DNA from: Globodera rostochiensis
Lineage: Eukaryota > Nematoda > Chromadorea > Rhabditida > Heteroderidae
NCBI GenBank assembly: GCA_018350325.1
Contig: JAEVLN010000015.1
Location: 62,001 to 126,000, forward strand
Direction: 5' to 3'
DNA length: 64,000 bases
The position numbers and the translations under genes are program-made. Shown here one piece after another: positions 1 through 12,316 of the stretch; the stretch's first letter is position 1, and each line of letters starts with the position of its first letter. The notes beneath the pieces were generated by a model. It was not told the DNA's origin. It did not search any database and saw only the letters and a list, made by a program, of their open reading frames with translations.

Positions 1-1075
1 TTCTCTCTCTCTCCTTACGCTCTTATCTCTACCACTTTCTCTCACTTTTCCACATTATTTCTTTTCATCTTTGATCTGTCCATATCTCGATCAGTTTTGA
101 TCAGAACTGATCAAACTTTTTTTTGTTTAGCTCAGCTTTTTATGCTGAATTTAATTATAAAAATTATCTTAAAATTTTAAAATTTCAAAATTTAATTTTT
201 TAAAATTTTTGTCCAAAATTGATTCTACCGTAACTTGATCAGTTTTGATCAGAAACGAAAAAACTTTTTTTTGTTAGACTCAGCTCATCAAGCTGAGTCT
301 AAATAACTTTTCAATTACCCCCTAAGGCCAAATTCGAACTTTTCCATTTTTGACCCCAGCCAAATATATGCATAAATTGGTTAGACCCCCCATATCGACC
401 CTCAACCCTAACCAATCCGGACAATTGATATACCATTTTGAAGCCCACACCTTGGCGCATGTCCTACCACAAAATCAGCCCGCTCCCCAACCAAAAAATT
501 TTCACCATAAAAGTTGGCGCAAAAAAAAATATTTTTTCCCAACTTTGACGCCCCATTTCGACTCCATGTCGAACTCTTACAGACCCGGTCAAGAAACATT
601 TTTTGTAGCTTATTATGACCCCAACTTATAATTAACCAAACCCAACCCGATCCGAGCAAACCCCATCGTTTTGGTGAATTTCTCCCAAAAGTCCCAAAAA
701 AAAGTCCGATTTTTCGACATTTTGTCCGCAGCATAAGTCTATCACAAGTTAGACCTACCCCCACATATGATATACCATTCGAACCCAAATTTTGTCTAGT
801 TGTGCTCTTTCTCCAAACCCAACCCTCCCAGACCCAGCTTTAAACCACTTATGCCCTCCCGACTGCAACATGGTAGGCAAAAAGGGGCGCTTCTTTTTGG
901 GCGGTTCGACTTTTCGGCCCTTGCTAGGTCGAAATTGTGGTAAAAAAAACCCGAGAATTGTAAAAACCCTGGAATTTTACTACCATGCAAATTTTCAGCC
1001 AAATCGAACCACACATCTCCGAGATCAATGATTTCCCCCGGTGATCTAAAAGAGAATTTCCTTATAATTTGTAAC
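1..1075. repeat. Direct repeat R1, copy 1
   Basis: This stretch and 1498-2870 begin with the same pyrimidine-rich block and share blocks built on GATCAGTTTTGATCAGAA, a Pro/Thr-rich-looking region and the end AGAATTTCCTTATAATT. Copy 1 is shorter because copy 2 has extra GATCAGTTTTGATCAGAA sub-repeats. The small ORFs on both strands are incidental. No gene is visible. Confidence 0.75.
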
Positions 1076-1497
1076 TAGACGCCTGCGGGGGGGCTAAAGC
1101 ATGTGGGGTAATTGATTGAAAAATATAGGGGGGCTTTGCTCTTGGCTACTGTTTCTAGGGTTTTTCTTTTTTTCATTTTTTTATTTTTTAAGGACGGCTT
1201 CGCTTTTGTCTTTTCATTTTATTTCAATTTAGCTTTCATTTAAATGATTAATTATGAGCCTTCAGCTCTTGGCTGGGCAAGCCCTTTCTGGGCGGGCAAG
1301 CCTTTTTAATGGGCTGCGCAAGCCTTTTTTGGCGATTTTTGCTTTATTTCAATTTGATTTTACTTTATTTGATTAATTTACGTTAATTTTCTCCAATTTA
1401 TTTTATTTTAGTTTTTAATAATTGCTCTCGCTTTAACATTACACAAAAACAATTATTCTATGGGGTGCACTACTGGGGGGTTGCACCAGCAGTAACG
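1076..1497. other. Spacer between R1 copies
   Basis: AT-rich DNA with short GC-rich interruptions (GGGCAAGCC repeated near 1275-1330). No ORF, RNA gene or recognisable element is seen. Confidence 0.5.
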
Positions 1498-2870
1498 TTC
1501 TCTCTCTCTCCTTACGCTCGTATCTCTACCTTTTTCTCTCACTTTTCCACACTATTTCTCTTCATCATTGATCTTTCCATATTTCGATCAGTTTTGATCA
1601 GAAAAAGTCAAACTTTTTTTTGTTTAGTTCAGTTTTTTAAGGTGAATTTTATTATATAAAAATGATTTAAAAAAATTTAAAATTTTAAAATTTAATTTTT
1701 TAAATTTTTGCTTGAAATTGAAAATTCCATAACTTGATCAGTTTTGATCAGAAAAAGTCAAGTTTTTTTTTGTTTGACTCAACTTTTTAAGCTGAATTTT
1801 ATTATATAAAATTTATTTTAAAAAATTTAAAATTACAAAATTTAATTTTTTAAATTTTTGCTTGAAATTGAAAATTCCATAACTTGATCGGTTTTGATCA
1901 GAAAAAGTAAAGCTTTTTTTTCTTTGACTCAACTTTTTAGGCTGAATTTTATTATATAAAATTTATTTTAAAAAATTTAAAATTTCAAAATTTAATTTTT
2001 TATATTTTTGATCAAAATTGATCATACCGTAACTTGATCAGTTTTGATCAGAAACGGTCAAACTTTTTTTTGTTCGACTCAGCTCATCGAGCTGAGTCTA
2101 AACAACTTCTCAATTACCCCCTATGGCCAAATTTGAACTTTTCCATTTTTGACCCCAGCCAAATATAGGCATAAATTTGTTAGACCCCCATTTCGACCTC
2201 CAACCCGAAACAAATCGGGCAGGTGATATACCATTTTGAAGCCCAAACTCTGGCGCACCTCCTCCCACAAAATCAGCCTGAAACTCAACCCAAAAATTTT
2301 GACCAGAAAAGTTGGCGCAAAAAAAAATAAATTTTTCCATTTTCAACACCCAATTTCGACCTCAAGTCGAACTTTTACAGACCAAGTAAAGAAACATTTT
2401 TAGTAGCTTAACACCACCCCAACTTATGATTAACCACCCCCGAACCGATCCGAGCAAACCCCATCGTTTTTGTGAATTTCTCCCAAACGTCCCAAAAAAA
2501 AGTCCGATTTTTCGACATTTTGTCCGCAGCATAACTCTATCACAAGTTATACCTACCCGGACACATGTTATACCATTCGAACGCAAATTTTGTCTAGTTG
2601 TGCTCTTTTTCCAAACCCAACCCACCCAAAGCATGCTTTAAACCACTTATGCACCTCCAACTGCAAGGTGGTAGACAAAAAGAGGCGCAGATTTCAGCGC
2701 GGTTCGACCGTTCGACCCTTCCCGGACAAAAATTTTAGGAAAAAAAACCCACGAACTGTAGTACCCCTGGAACTTTATTTTCGTGCAAATTTTCAGACAA
2801 ATCGAACCACACATCTCCAAGATTATAGAAATCCCCCGGAGCTTCAAAACAGAATTTCCTTATAATTAGT
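1498..2870. repeat. Direct repeat R1, copy 2
   Basis: Second copy of the repeat at 1-1075, longer through three or four tandem AT-rich sub-repeats that each contain a GATCAGTTTTGATCAGAA-like core (about 1585, 1737, 1886, 2035). Its end runs directly into the double hairpin that opens the first satellite unit. Confidence 0.75.
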
Positions 2871-2873
2871 AAC

Positions 2874-2913
2874 CAGACCCCTACGGGGTCTGCGTTAAAC
2901 GGCAAAGCCGTTT
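2874..2913 (+). repeat. Double hairpin (unit 1)
   Basis: Stem 1 is CAGACCCC-TAC-GGGGTCTG (8 perfect pairs). It is followed by CGTT and stem 2 AAACGGC-AAA-GCCGTTT (7 perfect pairs). The element is repeated unchanged in every satellite unit and marks the unit start. Two diverged relatives outside the arrays keep the stems through paired base changes, which suggests that structure is selected. Confidence 0.8.
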
Positions 2914-3130
2914 TGAACACCGGTGCCAGCAGTTTCTTCGGGGTTTGCGTGAGAATTGTTCCAAAATGGTCAGACTTTCAATAAACTTTTGTTGGAATGT
3001 CAGACATTTCTCAGATTAAAGGGCAATTAATGTCATACTTTTCTCCCTTAAAAGGTCAGACTTTTGCATAGAAAGAGCATCCTACCTTGCTTTCAGATGT
3101 TTTGTACTTTTTTACCTTTCCCCTTCCTCT

Positions 3131-3876
3131 CTCCCCGCGCCCCTTCCCGCGCGCCCCTCCCTTCTCGCTCCTTCCCCACTCGCCCCTCCCCCCGCGCCCC
3201 TCCCTTCTCGCTCCTTCCCCGCTCCTCTTCCCCTCCCTTCTCGCTCCTTCCCCACTCGCCCCTCCCCCCGCGCCCCTCCCTTCTCGCTCCTTCCCCGCTC
3301 CTCTTCCCCTCCCTTCTCGCTCCTTCCCCACTCGCCCCTCCCCCCGCGCCCCTCCCTTCTCGCTCCTTCCCCGCTCCTCTTCCCCTCCCTTCTCGCTCCT
3401 TCCCCGCTCCTCTTCCCCTCCCTTCTCGCTCCTTCCCCGCTCCTCTTCCCCTCCCTTCTCGCTCCTTCCCCGCTCCTCTTCCCCTCCCTTCTCGCTCTTT
3501 CCCCTAACGCCCTCCCCTCGCTCCCTTCCCCCCTCCCCTCGCGCCCCTCCCCCCTCGCCCCTCCCCTTGCGCCCCTCCCCCCTCGCCCCTCCCCTCGCGC
3601 CCCTCCCTTCTCGCTCTTTCCCCTAACGCCCTCCCTTCACTCCCTTCCCCCCTCCCCTCGCGCCCCTCCCCCCTCGCCCCTCCCCTCGCGCCCCTCCCTT
3701 CTCGCTCTTTCCCCTAACGCCCTCCCCTCGCTCCCCTCCCCCCTCGCCCCTCCCCCCGCGCCCTCTTTTCTCGCTCCTTCCCCGCTCCTCTTCCCCTCGC
3801 GCCCCTCCCCCGCGCCCCTCCCTTCTCGCTCTTTCCCCGCTTCTCTTCCCCCCGCGCCCCTCCCTTCTCGCTCTTT
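3131..3876. repeat. C-rich minisatellite
   Basis: Degenerate tandem repeats of words such as CGCGCCCCTCCCTTCTCGCT and CCTTCCCCGCTCCTCTTCCC, with almost no A. All frames are open on both strands because the repeat lacks stop-forming bases, so the long Pro/Ser/Arg and Gly/Glu/Arg ORFs here are not evidence for protein. Confidence 0.9.
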
Positions 3877-4229
3877 GAACAAAATTAGCAAAAACATTCT
3901 AGCTGAATTTTTTGTGTAAATAACATTTTTACCAAAAATTGGCCATAACATTTTTGCTTTTCAAATTTCAAAAAATATTTCATTGACATAAAAATTCTGC
4001 TGAATTTTCTACATTTTTTGACACCAAGCTTGTTGCGATTGCTATTTTTTAAAGAAAGTTACGAATTTTTTAAGCTAACAACGAATTCCCGGAAGCAAAA
4101 AAGAGGATTTTTGAAAATGTTCAAAAAAGCAAACAAAAATATTTTTTAAAAATCGGAAATATTTTTTGGTATTTTTTAAAATTTATTTCAGTTTTATTCA
4201 TATTCATAGAAAGGCAAAAAAAATCCTTT

Positions 4230-4305
4230 ACACAGTCGGGATTCGAACCCCCAGCAGACCCCCCAACTCACCCCACCACTCACCACTACACCACCAACGC
4301 CGACA
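4230..4305 (-). repeat. tRNA-like SINE sequence in satellite unit
   Basis: On the minus strand: GTCGGCG, box-A-like TGGTGTAGTGG, then box B GGTTCGAATCC and a closing CCGAC that can pair with the 5' GTCGG. It is followed by TGTAAA..ATTTTTTTTGCC. The anticodon arm is not recognisable, so this is tRNA-derived and not a working tRNA. Confidence 0.65.
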
Positions 4306-4863
4306 AAGGGAAAAAGTGAAAATTCGAACCTTTAGCGCGCAGCAGCGCGAAAACTTCCCGCGCGACCCCCCACTTTCTTTACATCATTCGAAAGCTCTTG
4401 AAAAGCTCTACATTTTATCTGCTGACCACATCCCGCTATCGGCAAAACTCCCCGAGTTGTGGCAAATTCAAAGCTTTTGAAGCCATTTTTTCGAAAATTT
4501 TTGAGTGCTTGTCCGCAGCATAACGCATCTTCATTTTCATCGTAGAGACATGCACGATAGCTCAAAAGAAAGCCTTGAGTGTCTAGTTGTGCCCTTTCTC
4601 CAACACCAACACCGGATCCCTACTCCCCGCCCGGGTACAGCTCGAAAAGTGAGGGGTGGTCAAAAAAAAGTGCCAAAAAAAGGTGACTTTTTGGCACTTT
4701 TGCACCTTTGGCATTGTGTTGGGACAAATATTCCAGTGCCATTCGATCGGAAATCCTTAACCATCCGGGGTCTTGTGAGGTTGTTTTTTTGCTCCGCCCA
4801 CTCCGAACAGAGATATTCATGCAAATGTCATTTCAAGCCCCAGATTTCCCTTAGATAGGGAAC

Positions 4864-4903
4864 CAGACCCCTACGGGGTCTGCGTTAAACGGCAAAGCCG
4901 TTT
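4864..4903 (+). repeat. Double hairpin (unit 2)
   Basis: Same 40-base double stem as at 2874. Confidence 0.8.
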
Positions 4904-5159
4904 TGAACACCGGTGCCAGCAGTTTCTTCGGGGGTTTTTGTTGGCCACATATTGGCTTACAACTTTCCTCTCCTATTTACAACTTTCTATACAACTTTAT
5001 GTACAACTTTTCTCTCCTATTTACAACTTCCTATACAACTTTGTGTACACCTTCCCATACAACTTTATGTACAACTTTAATACAATAATAATCATTAAAT
5101 TAAATAAACTCAAAAACAAAATTATGCAATACATCCATTAATCACAATATTCTTCCTCC

Positions 5160-5836
5160 AAGCTTTCCACTCGCACCTCCCCCGCGCCCCTCCCACGTGC
5201 CCCTCCCTTTTCGCTCCTTCTTTCTCGCCCCTCCCCACTCGCCCCTCCCACGTGCCCCTATCTTCTCGCCGCCCCTCCCTACTCGCCCCTCCCACGTGCC
5301 CCTCCCTTCTCGCTCCTTCCCCCTCGCCCCTCCCCACTCGCCCCTCCCCACTCGCTCCTCCCCCCGCGGCCCTCCTTTCTCGCTCTTTCCCCGCTTCTCT
5401 TTCCCCCTCGCCCCTCCCCACTCGCTCCTCCCCCCGCGGCCCTCCCTTCTCGCTCTTTCCCCGCTTCTCTTTCCCCCTCGCCCCTCCCCACTCGCTCCTC
5501 CCCCCGCGCCCCTCCCTTCTCGCTCTTTCCCCGCTTCTCTTCCCCACTCGCCCCTCCCACGTGCCCCTACCTTCTCGCCGCCCCTCCCCCGCGCCCCTCC
5601 CACGCGCCCCTCCCTTCTCGCTCCTTCCCCGCTCCTCTTCCCCTCGCGCCCCTCCCTTCTCGCTCCTTACCCGCTCCTCTTCCCCTCGCGCCCCTCCCCC
5701 GCGTCCCTCGCTTCTCGCTCTTTTCCCGCTTCCCTTTCCCCCTCGCCCCTCCCTACTCGCCCCTCCCCCGCGCCCCTCCCCCGCGCCCCTCCCTTCGCGC
5801 TCTTTTCCCGCTTCTCTTCCCCTCTCGGCCCTCGAG
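5160..5836. repeat. C-rich minisatellite
   Basis: Same C-rich word set as at 3131, with CACGTG-containing and CCCCGCGGCC-containing variants. The left edge (about 5120-5165) is a decayed copy of the 3' end of the Q/N-rich gene's last exon. Confidence 0.9.
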
Positions 5837-6488
5837 AACTTTTTATACGGCAAAATTAGCAAAAGCATTCACGCTATCTCTGTTTAAACGGAAGCTAAGT
5901 GTGAATAATCTACAGATTTGATGCTAGAATCATTATTGGGAATGTTCTGTAAAGCCATCTCTTCAGATATTATAAAAAGTTTGCATGATGCAATTCCAAA
6001 AGGGGTCCCCCTTTAGTCCGAAATTAGCGAACCACATTTTCGACCATAACTCAGTTGGAGTTGAAAATAAAATTATGAACTAAAATAATTATTTGTAGAG
6101 AAAAAAATTAGCTATTTTTCTAACTTAAGTATTTTCAAAAATCTCAATTCAAAAAATTGTTATGAATTGTTTTGTGTAAAATACATTTTTTACCTAAAAT
6201 TGGCAATAACTTTTGTGCTTTTCAAATTTTTAAAATATTTCATTGCCATAAAATGCTGCTGAATTTTCTACATTTTTTGACACCAAGTTTGTTGTGATTG
6301 CTTTACTTTAAAAAAAGTTATGCATTTTTTAAGCAAACAACGAATTCCCCGAGTCAAAAAAGAGGATTTTTGAAAATGTTCAAAAAAGGCATCGAAAATA
6401 TTTTTAAAAATTCGGAAATATTTTTTAGAATTTTTTAACATTTTTTTCAGAATTATTCATGTTCATAGAAAGGCAAAAAAAATCGTTT

Positions 6489-6563
6489 ACACAGTCGGGA
6501 TTCGAACCCCCAGCTGACCCCCCAACTCACCCCACCACTCACCACTACACCACCAACGCCGAC
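6489..6563 (-). repeat. tRNA-like SINE sequence in satellite unit
   Basis: Copy of the minus-strand tRNA-like element at 4230, with intact box B GGTTCGAATCC. Confidence 0.65.
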
Positions 6564-7122
6564 AAAGGGAAAAAGCTTAAATTCGAACACAAAGTGCGCA
6601 GCAGCGCAAAAACTTCCCGCGCGACCCCCCACTTTCTTTACATCATTCGAAAGCTCTTGAAAAGCTCTACATTTTATCTGCTGACTACATCCCGCTATCG
6701 GCAAAACTCCCCGAGTTGTGGCAAATTCAAAGCTTTTGAAGCCATTTTTTCGAAAATTTTTGAGAGCTTGTCAGCGGCATAACGCATCTTCAAATTTGTC
6801 GTAGCCGTACGCACGATAGCTCATTAGAAAGCCCTGAGTGTCTAGTTGTGCCCTTTCTCCAACACCAACACCGGTTACCCTACTCCCCGCCCGGGTACAG
6901 CTCGAAAAGTGAGGGGTGGTCAAAAAAAAGTGCCAAAAAAAGGTGACTTTTTGGCACTTTTGCACCTTTGGCATTGTGTTGGGACAAATATTCCAATGCC
7001 ATTCGATCGGGAATCAAAAGTCCGCAGGGGTATTGTGAAATCATTTTTCCGCTCCACCCACTCCGAAAAGAGTTATTCAAAAAGCGCGGGATAAACGCCC
7101 AGATTTCCCTTATATAGAGAAC

Positions 7123-7162
7123 CAGACCCCTACGGGGTCTGCGTTAAACGGCAAAGCCGTTT
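7123..7162 (+). repeat. Double hairpin (unit 3)
   Basis: Same 40-base double stem as at 2874. Confidence 0.8.
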
Positions 7163-7315
7163 TCAACACCGGTGCCAGCAGTTTCTTCGGGGGTTTTTGT
7201 TGGCCACATATTGGCTTGCAACTTTACTCTCCTATTTACAACTTCCTATACAACTTTATGTACAACTTTAACATTGCTGCTTTATTTCACTCTTTTCGGA
7301 CCTTTCCCACTCCTC

Positions 7316-7398
7316 TCTCCCCGCGCCCCTTCCCGCGCGCCCCTCCCTTCTCGCTCCTTCCTCGCTCCTCTTCCCCTCGCGCCCCTCCCTTCTCTCTC
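7316..7398. repeat. Short C-rich block
   Basis: An abbreviated C-rich minisatellite that joins directly to the AT-rich part of the unit (TCAGATATTATAAAAAG). This unit has lost most of the block. Confidence 0.8.
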
Positions 7399-7928
7399 TT
7401 CAGATATTATAAAAAGTTTGCATGATGCAATTCCAAAAGGGGCCCCCCTTTGGTCCGAAATTAGTGAACCACATTTTCGACCATAACTCAGTTGGAGTTG
7501 AAAATAAAATTATGAACTAAAATAATTATTTGTAGAGAAAAAAATTAGCTATTTTTCTAACTTTAGTATTTTCAAAAATCTCAATTCAAAACATTGTTAT
7601 GAATTGTTTAGTGTAAAATACATTTTTTACCTAAAATTGGCAATAACTTTTGTGCTTTTCAAATTTTTAAAATATTTCATTGCCATAAAAATGCTGCTGA
7701 ATTTTCTACATTTTTTGACACCAAGTTTGTTGTGATTGCTTTACTTTAAAAAATGTTATGAATTTTTTAAACTAACAACGAATTCCCGGAATCAAAAAAG
7801 AGGATTTTTGAAAATGTTCAAAAAAGGCATCGAAAATATTTTTAAAAATTCGGAAATATTTTTTAGAATTTTTTAACATTTTTTTCAGAATTATTCATGT
7901 TCATAGAAAGGCAAAAAAAATCGTTTAC

Positions 7929-8000
7929 AAAGTCGGGATTCGAACCCCCAGCTGACCCCCAGCCGGCCCCACCACACACCACTACACCACCAACGCTGAC
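7929..8000 (-). repeat. tRNA-like SINE sequence in satellite unit
   Basis: Further copy of the element at 4230, with GGTTCGAATCC on the minus strand. Confidence 0.65.
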
Positions 8001-8559
8001 AAAGGGAAAAAGCTTAAATTCGAACACAAAGTGCGCAGCAGCGCGAAAACTTCCCGCGCGACCCCCCACTTTCTTTACATCATTCAAAAGCTCGTGAAAA
8101 GCGCTACATTTTATCTGCTGACCTCATCCCGCTAACGGCAAAACTCCCCGAGTTGTGGCAAATTCAAAGCTTTTGAAGCCATTTTTTCGAAAATTTTTGA
8201 GTGCTTGTCCGCAGCATAACGCATCTTCATTTTCATCGTAGAGACATGCACGATAGCTCAAAAGAAAGCCTTGAGTGTCTAGTTGTGCCCTTTCTCCAAC
8301 ACCAACACCGGTTACCCTACTCCCCGCCCGGGTACAGCTCGAAAAGTGAGGGGTGGTCAAAAAAAAGTGCCAAAAAAAGGTGGTTTTTTGGCACTTTTAC
8401 ATCTTTGGCATTGTGTTGGGACAAATTTTCCAATGCCATTCGATCGGAAATCCTTAACCATCCGGGGTCTTGGGAGGTTATTTTTTCGCTCCTGGCACTC
8501 CAAAAAAAGTTATTCAAAAAGGCCGCGATAAACGCCCAGATTTCTCTTATATAGAGAAC

Positions 8560-8599
8560 CAGACCCCTACGGGGTCTGCGTTAAACGGCAAAGCCGTTT
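8560..8599 (+). repeat. Double hairpin (unit 4)
   Basis: Same 40-base double stem as at 2874, exactly 5686 bp downstream of it. Confidence 0.8.
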
Positions 8600-8816
8600 T
8601 GAACACCGGTGCCAGCAGTTTCTTCGGGGTTTGCGTGAGAATTGTTCCAAAATGGTCAGACTTTCAATAAACTTTTGTTGGAATGTCAGACATTTCTCAG
8701 ATTAAAGGGCAATTAATGTCATACTTTTCTCCCTTAAAAGGTCAGACTTTTGCATAGAAAGAGCATCCTACCTTGCTTTCAGATGTTTTGTACTTTTTTA
8801 CCTTTCCCCTTCCTCT

Positions 8817-9562
8817 CTCCCCGCGCCCCTTCCCGCGCGCCCCTCCCTTCTCGCTCCTTCCCCACTCGCCCCTCCCCCCGCGCCCCTCCCTTCTCGCTCC
8901 TTCCCCGCTCCTCTTCCCCTCCCTTCTCGCTCCTTCCCCACTCGCCCCTCCCCCCGCGCCCCTCCCTTCTCGCTCCTTCCCCGCTCCTCTTCCCCTCCCT
9001 TCTCGCTCCTTCCCCACTCGCCCCTCCCCCCGCGCCCCTCCCTTCTCGCTCCTTCCCCGCTCCTCTTCCCCTCCCTTCTCGCTCCTTCCCCGCTCCTCTT
9101 CCCCTCCCTTCTCGCTCCTTCCCCGCTCCTCTTCCCCTCCCTTCTCGCTCCTTCCCCGCTCCTCTTCCCCTCCCTTCTCGCTCTTTCCCCTAACGCCCTC
9201 CCCTCGCTCCCTTCCCCCCTCCCCTCGCGCCCCTCCCCCCTCGCCCCTCCCCTTGCGCCCCTCCCCCCTCGCCCCTCCCCTCGCGCCCCTCCCTTCTCGC
9301 TCTTTCCCCTAACGCCCTCCCTTCACTCCCTTCCCCCCTCCCCTCGCGCCCCTCCCCCCTCGCCCCTCCCCTCGCGCCCCTCCCTTCTCGCTCTTTCCCC
9401 TAACGCCCTCCCCTCGCTCCCCTCCCCCCTCGCCCCTCCCCCCGCGCCCTCTTTTCTCGCTCCTTCCCCGCTCCTCTTCCCCTCGCGCCCCTCCCCCGCG
9501 CCCCTCCCTTCTCGCTCTTTCCCCGCTTCTCTTCCCCCCGCGCCCCTCCCTTCTCGCTCTTT
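8817..9562. repeat. C-rich minisatellite
   Basis: Copy of the block at 3131, 5686 bp downstream and without visible change. Confidence 0.9.
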
Positions 9563-9915
9563 GAACAAAATTAGCAAAAACATTCTAGCTGAATTTTTTG
9601 TGTAAATAACATTTTTACCAAAAATTGGCCATAACATTTTTGCTTTTCAAATTTCAAAAAATATTTCATTGACATAAAAATTCTGCTGAATTTTCTACAT
9701 TTTTTGACACCAAGCTTGTTGCGATTGCTATTTTTTAAAGAAAGTTACGAATTTTTTAAGCTAACAACGAATTCCCGGAAGCAAAAAAGAGGATTTTTGA
9801 AAATGTTCAAAAAAGCAAACAAAAATATTTTTTAAAAATCGGAAATATTTTTTGGTATTTTTTAAAATTTATTTCAGTTTTATTCATATTCATAGAAAGG
9901 CAAAAAAAATCCTTT

Positions 9916-9991
9916 ACACAGTCGGGATTCGAACCCCCAGCAGACCCCCCAACTCACCCCACCACTCACCACTACACCACCAACGCCGACA
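9916..9991 (-). repeat. tRNA-like SINE sequence in satellite unit
   Basis: Copy of the element at 4230, inside the duplicated segment. Confidence 0.65.
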
Positions 9992-10549
9992 AAGGGAAAA
10001 AGTGAAAATTCGAACCTTTAGCGCGCAGCAGCGCGAAAACTTCCCGCGCGACCCCCCACTTTCTTTACATCATTCGAAAGCTCTTGAAAAGCTCTACATT
10101 TTATCTGCTGACCACATCCCGCTATCGGCAAAACTCCCCGAGTTGTGGCAAATTCAAAGCTTTTGAAGCCATTTTTTCGAAAATTTTTGAGTGCTTGTCC
10201 GCAGCATAACGCATCTTCATTTTCATCGTAGAGACATGCACGATAGCTCAAAAGAAAGCCTTGAGTGTCTAGTTGTGCCCTTTCTCCAACACCAACACCG
10301 GATCCCTACTCCCCGCCCGGGTACAGCTCGAAAAGTGAGGGGTGGTCAAAAAAAAGTGCCAAAAAAAGGTGACTTTTTGGCACTTTTGCACCTTTGGCAT
10401 TGTGTTGGGACAAATATTCCAGTGCCATTCGATCGGAAATCCTTAACCATCCGGGGTCTTGTGAGGTTGTTTTTTTGCTCCGCCCACTCCGAACAGAGAT
10501 ATTCATGCAAATGTCATTTCAAGCCCCAGATTTCCCTTAGATAGGGAAC

Positions 10550-10589
10550 CAGACCCCTACGGGGTCTGCGTTAAACGGCAAAGCCGTTT
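10550..10589 (+). repeat. Double hairpin (unit 5)
   Basis: Same 40-base double stem as at 2874. Confidence 0.8.
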
Positions 10590-10845
10590 TGAACACCGGT
10601 GCCAGCAGTTTCTTCGGGGGTTTTTGTTGGCCACATATTGGCTTACAACTTTCCTCTCCTATTTACAACTTTCTATACAACTTTATGTACAACTTTTCTC
10701 TCCTATTTACAACTTCCTATACAACTTTGTGTACACCTTCCCATACAACTTTATGTACAACTTTAATACAATAATAATCATTAAATTAAATAAACTCAAA
10801 AACAAAATTATGCAATACATCCATTAATCACAATATTCTTCCTCC

Positions 10846-11590
10846 AAGCTTTCCACTCGCACCTCCCCCGCGCCCCTCCCACGTGCCCCTCCCTTTTCGC
10901 TCCTTCTTTCTCGCCCCTCCCCACTCGCCCCTCCCACGTGCCCCTATCTTCTCGCCGCCCCTCCCTACTCGCCCCTCCCACGTGCCCCTCCCTTCTCGCT
11001 CCTTCCCCCTCGCCCCTCCCCACTCGCCCCTCCCCACTCGCTCCTCCCCCCGCGGCCCTCCTTTCTCGCTCTTTCCCCGCTTCTCTTTCCCCCTCGCCCC
11101 TCCCCACTCGCTCCTCCCCCCGCGGCCCTCCCTTCTCGCTCTTTCCCCGCTTCTCTTTCCCCCTCGCCCCTCCCCACTCGCTCCTCCCCCCGCGCCCCTC
11201 CCTTCTCGCTCTTTCCCCGCTTCTCTTCCCCACTCGCCCCTCCCACGTGCCCCTACCTTCTCGCCGCCCCTCCCCCGCGCCCCTCCCACGCGCCCCTCCC
11301 TTCTCGCTCCTTCCCCGCTCCTCTTCCCCTCGCGCCCCTCCCTTCTCGCTCCTTACCCGCTCCTCTTCCCCTCGCGCCCCTCCCCCGCGTCCCTCGCTTC
11401 TCGCTCTTTTCCCGCTTCCCTTTCCCCCTCGCCCCTCCCTACTCGCCCCTCCCCCGCGCCCCTCCCTTCTCGCTCTTTCCCCGCTTCTCTTCCCCCCGCG
11501 CACCTCCCCCGCGCTCCTCCCCCGCGCCCCTCCCCCGCGCCCCTCCCTTCGCGCTCTTTTCCCGCTTCTCTTCCCCTCTCGGCCCTCGAG
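10846..11590. repeat. C-rich minisatellite
   Basis: Copy of the block at 5160 that differs near its right end (from about 11470) by extra C-rich repeats. Confidence 0.9.
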
Positions 11591-12242
11591 AACTTTTTAA
11601 ACGGCAAAATTAGCAAAAGCATTCACGCTATCTCTGTTTAAACGGAAGCTAAGTGTGAATAATCTACAGATTTGATGTTAGAATCATTATTGGGAAGGTT
11701 CTGTAAAGCCATCTCTTCAGGTATTATAAAAAGTTTGCATGATGCAATTCCAAAAGGGGTCCCCTTTGGTCCGAAATTAGCGAACCACATTTTCGACCAT
11801 AACTCAGTTGGAGTTGCAAATAAAATTATGAACTAAAATAATTATTTGTAGAGAAAAAAATTAGCTATTTTTCTAACCTTAGTATTTTCAAAAATCTCAA
11901 TTCAAAAAATTGTTATGAATTGTTTAGTGTAAATACATTTTTTACCTAAAATTGGCAATAACTTTTGTGCTTTTCAAATTTCAAAAAATATTTCATTGAC
12001 ATAAAAATTCTGCCGAATTTTCTACATTTTTTGACACCAAGCCTGTTGCGAAGCTATTCTTTAAAAAAAGTTATGAATTTTTTAAGCTAACAACGAATTC
12101 GCCGAGTTAAAAAAGAGGATTTTTGAAAAAGTTCAAAAAAGGCATTGAAAATATTTTTAAAAATTCGGAAATATTTTTTGGAATTTTTTAACATTTTTTT
12201 CAGAATTATTCATGTTCATAGAAAGGCAAAAAAAATCGTTTA

Positions 12243-12316
12243 CACAGTCGGGATTCGAACCCCCAGCTGACCCCCCAACCGGCCCCACCACACACCACTA
12301 CACCACCACCGCCGAC
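12243..12316 (-). repeat. tRNA-like SINE sequence in satellite unit
   Basis: Copy of the element at 4230, with box B intact. Confidence 0.65.

Larger units (their letters stand above)
8557..11470. repeat. Apparently exact copy of 2871-5784
   Basis: Every ORF of 2871-5784 recurs here at an offset of 5686 bp with the same translation, including the C-rich tracts. Identity begins exactly at the double hairpin. It ends inside the second C-rich block, where this copy has extra repeats. A very recent duplication, or an assembly duplication, would both explain this. Confidence 0.85.

Noticed and set aside
3056..3951. Pro/Ser/Arg and Gly/Glu/Arg ORFs in all C-rich blocks
   Set aside because: Low-complexity repeats open on both strands at once; translations change with repeat number.
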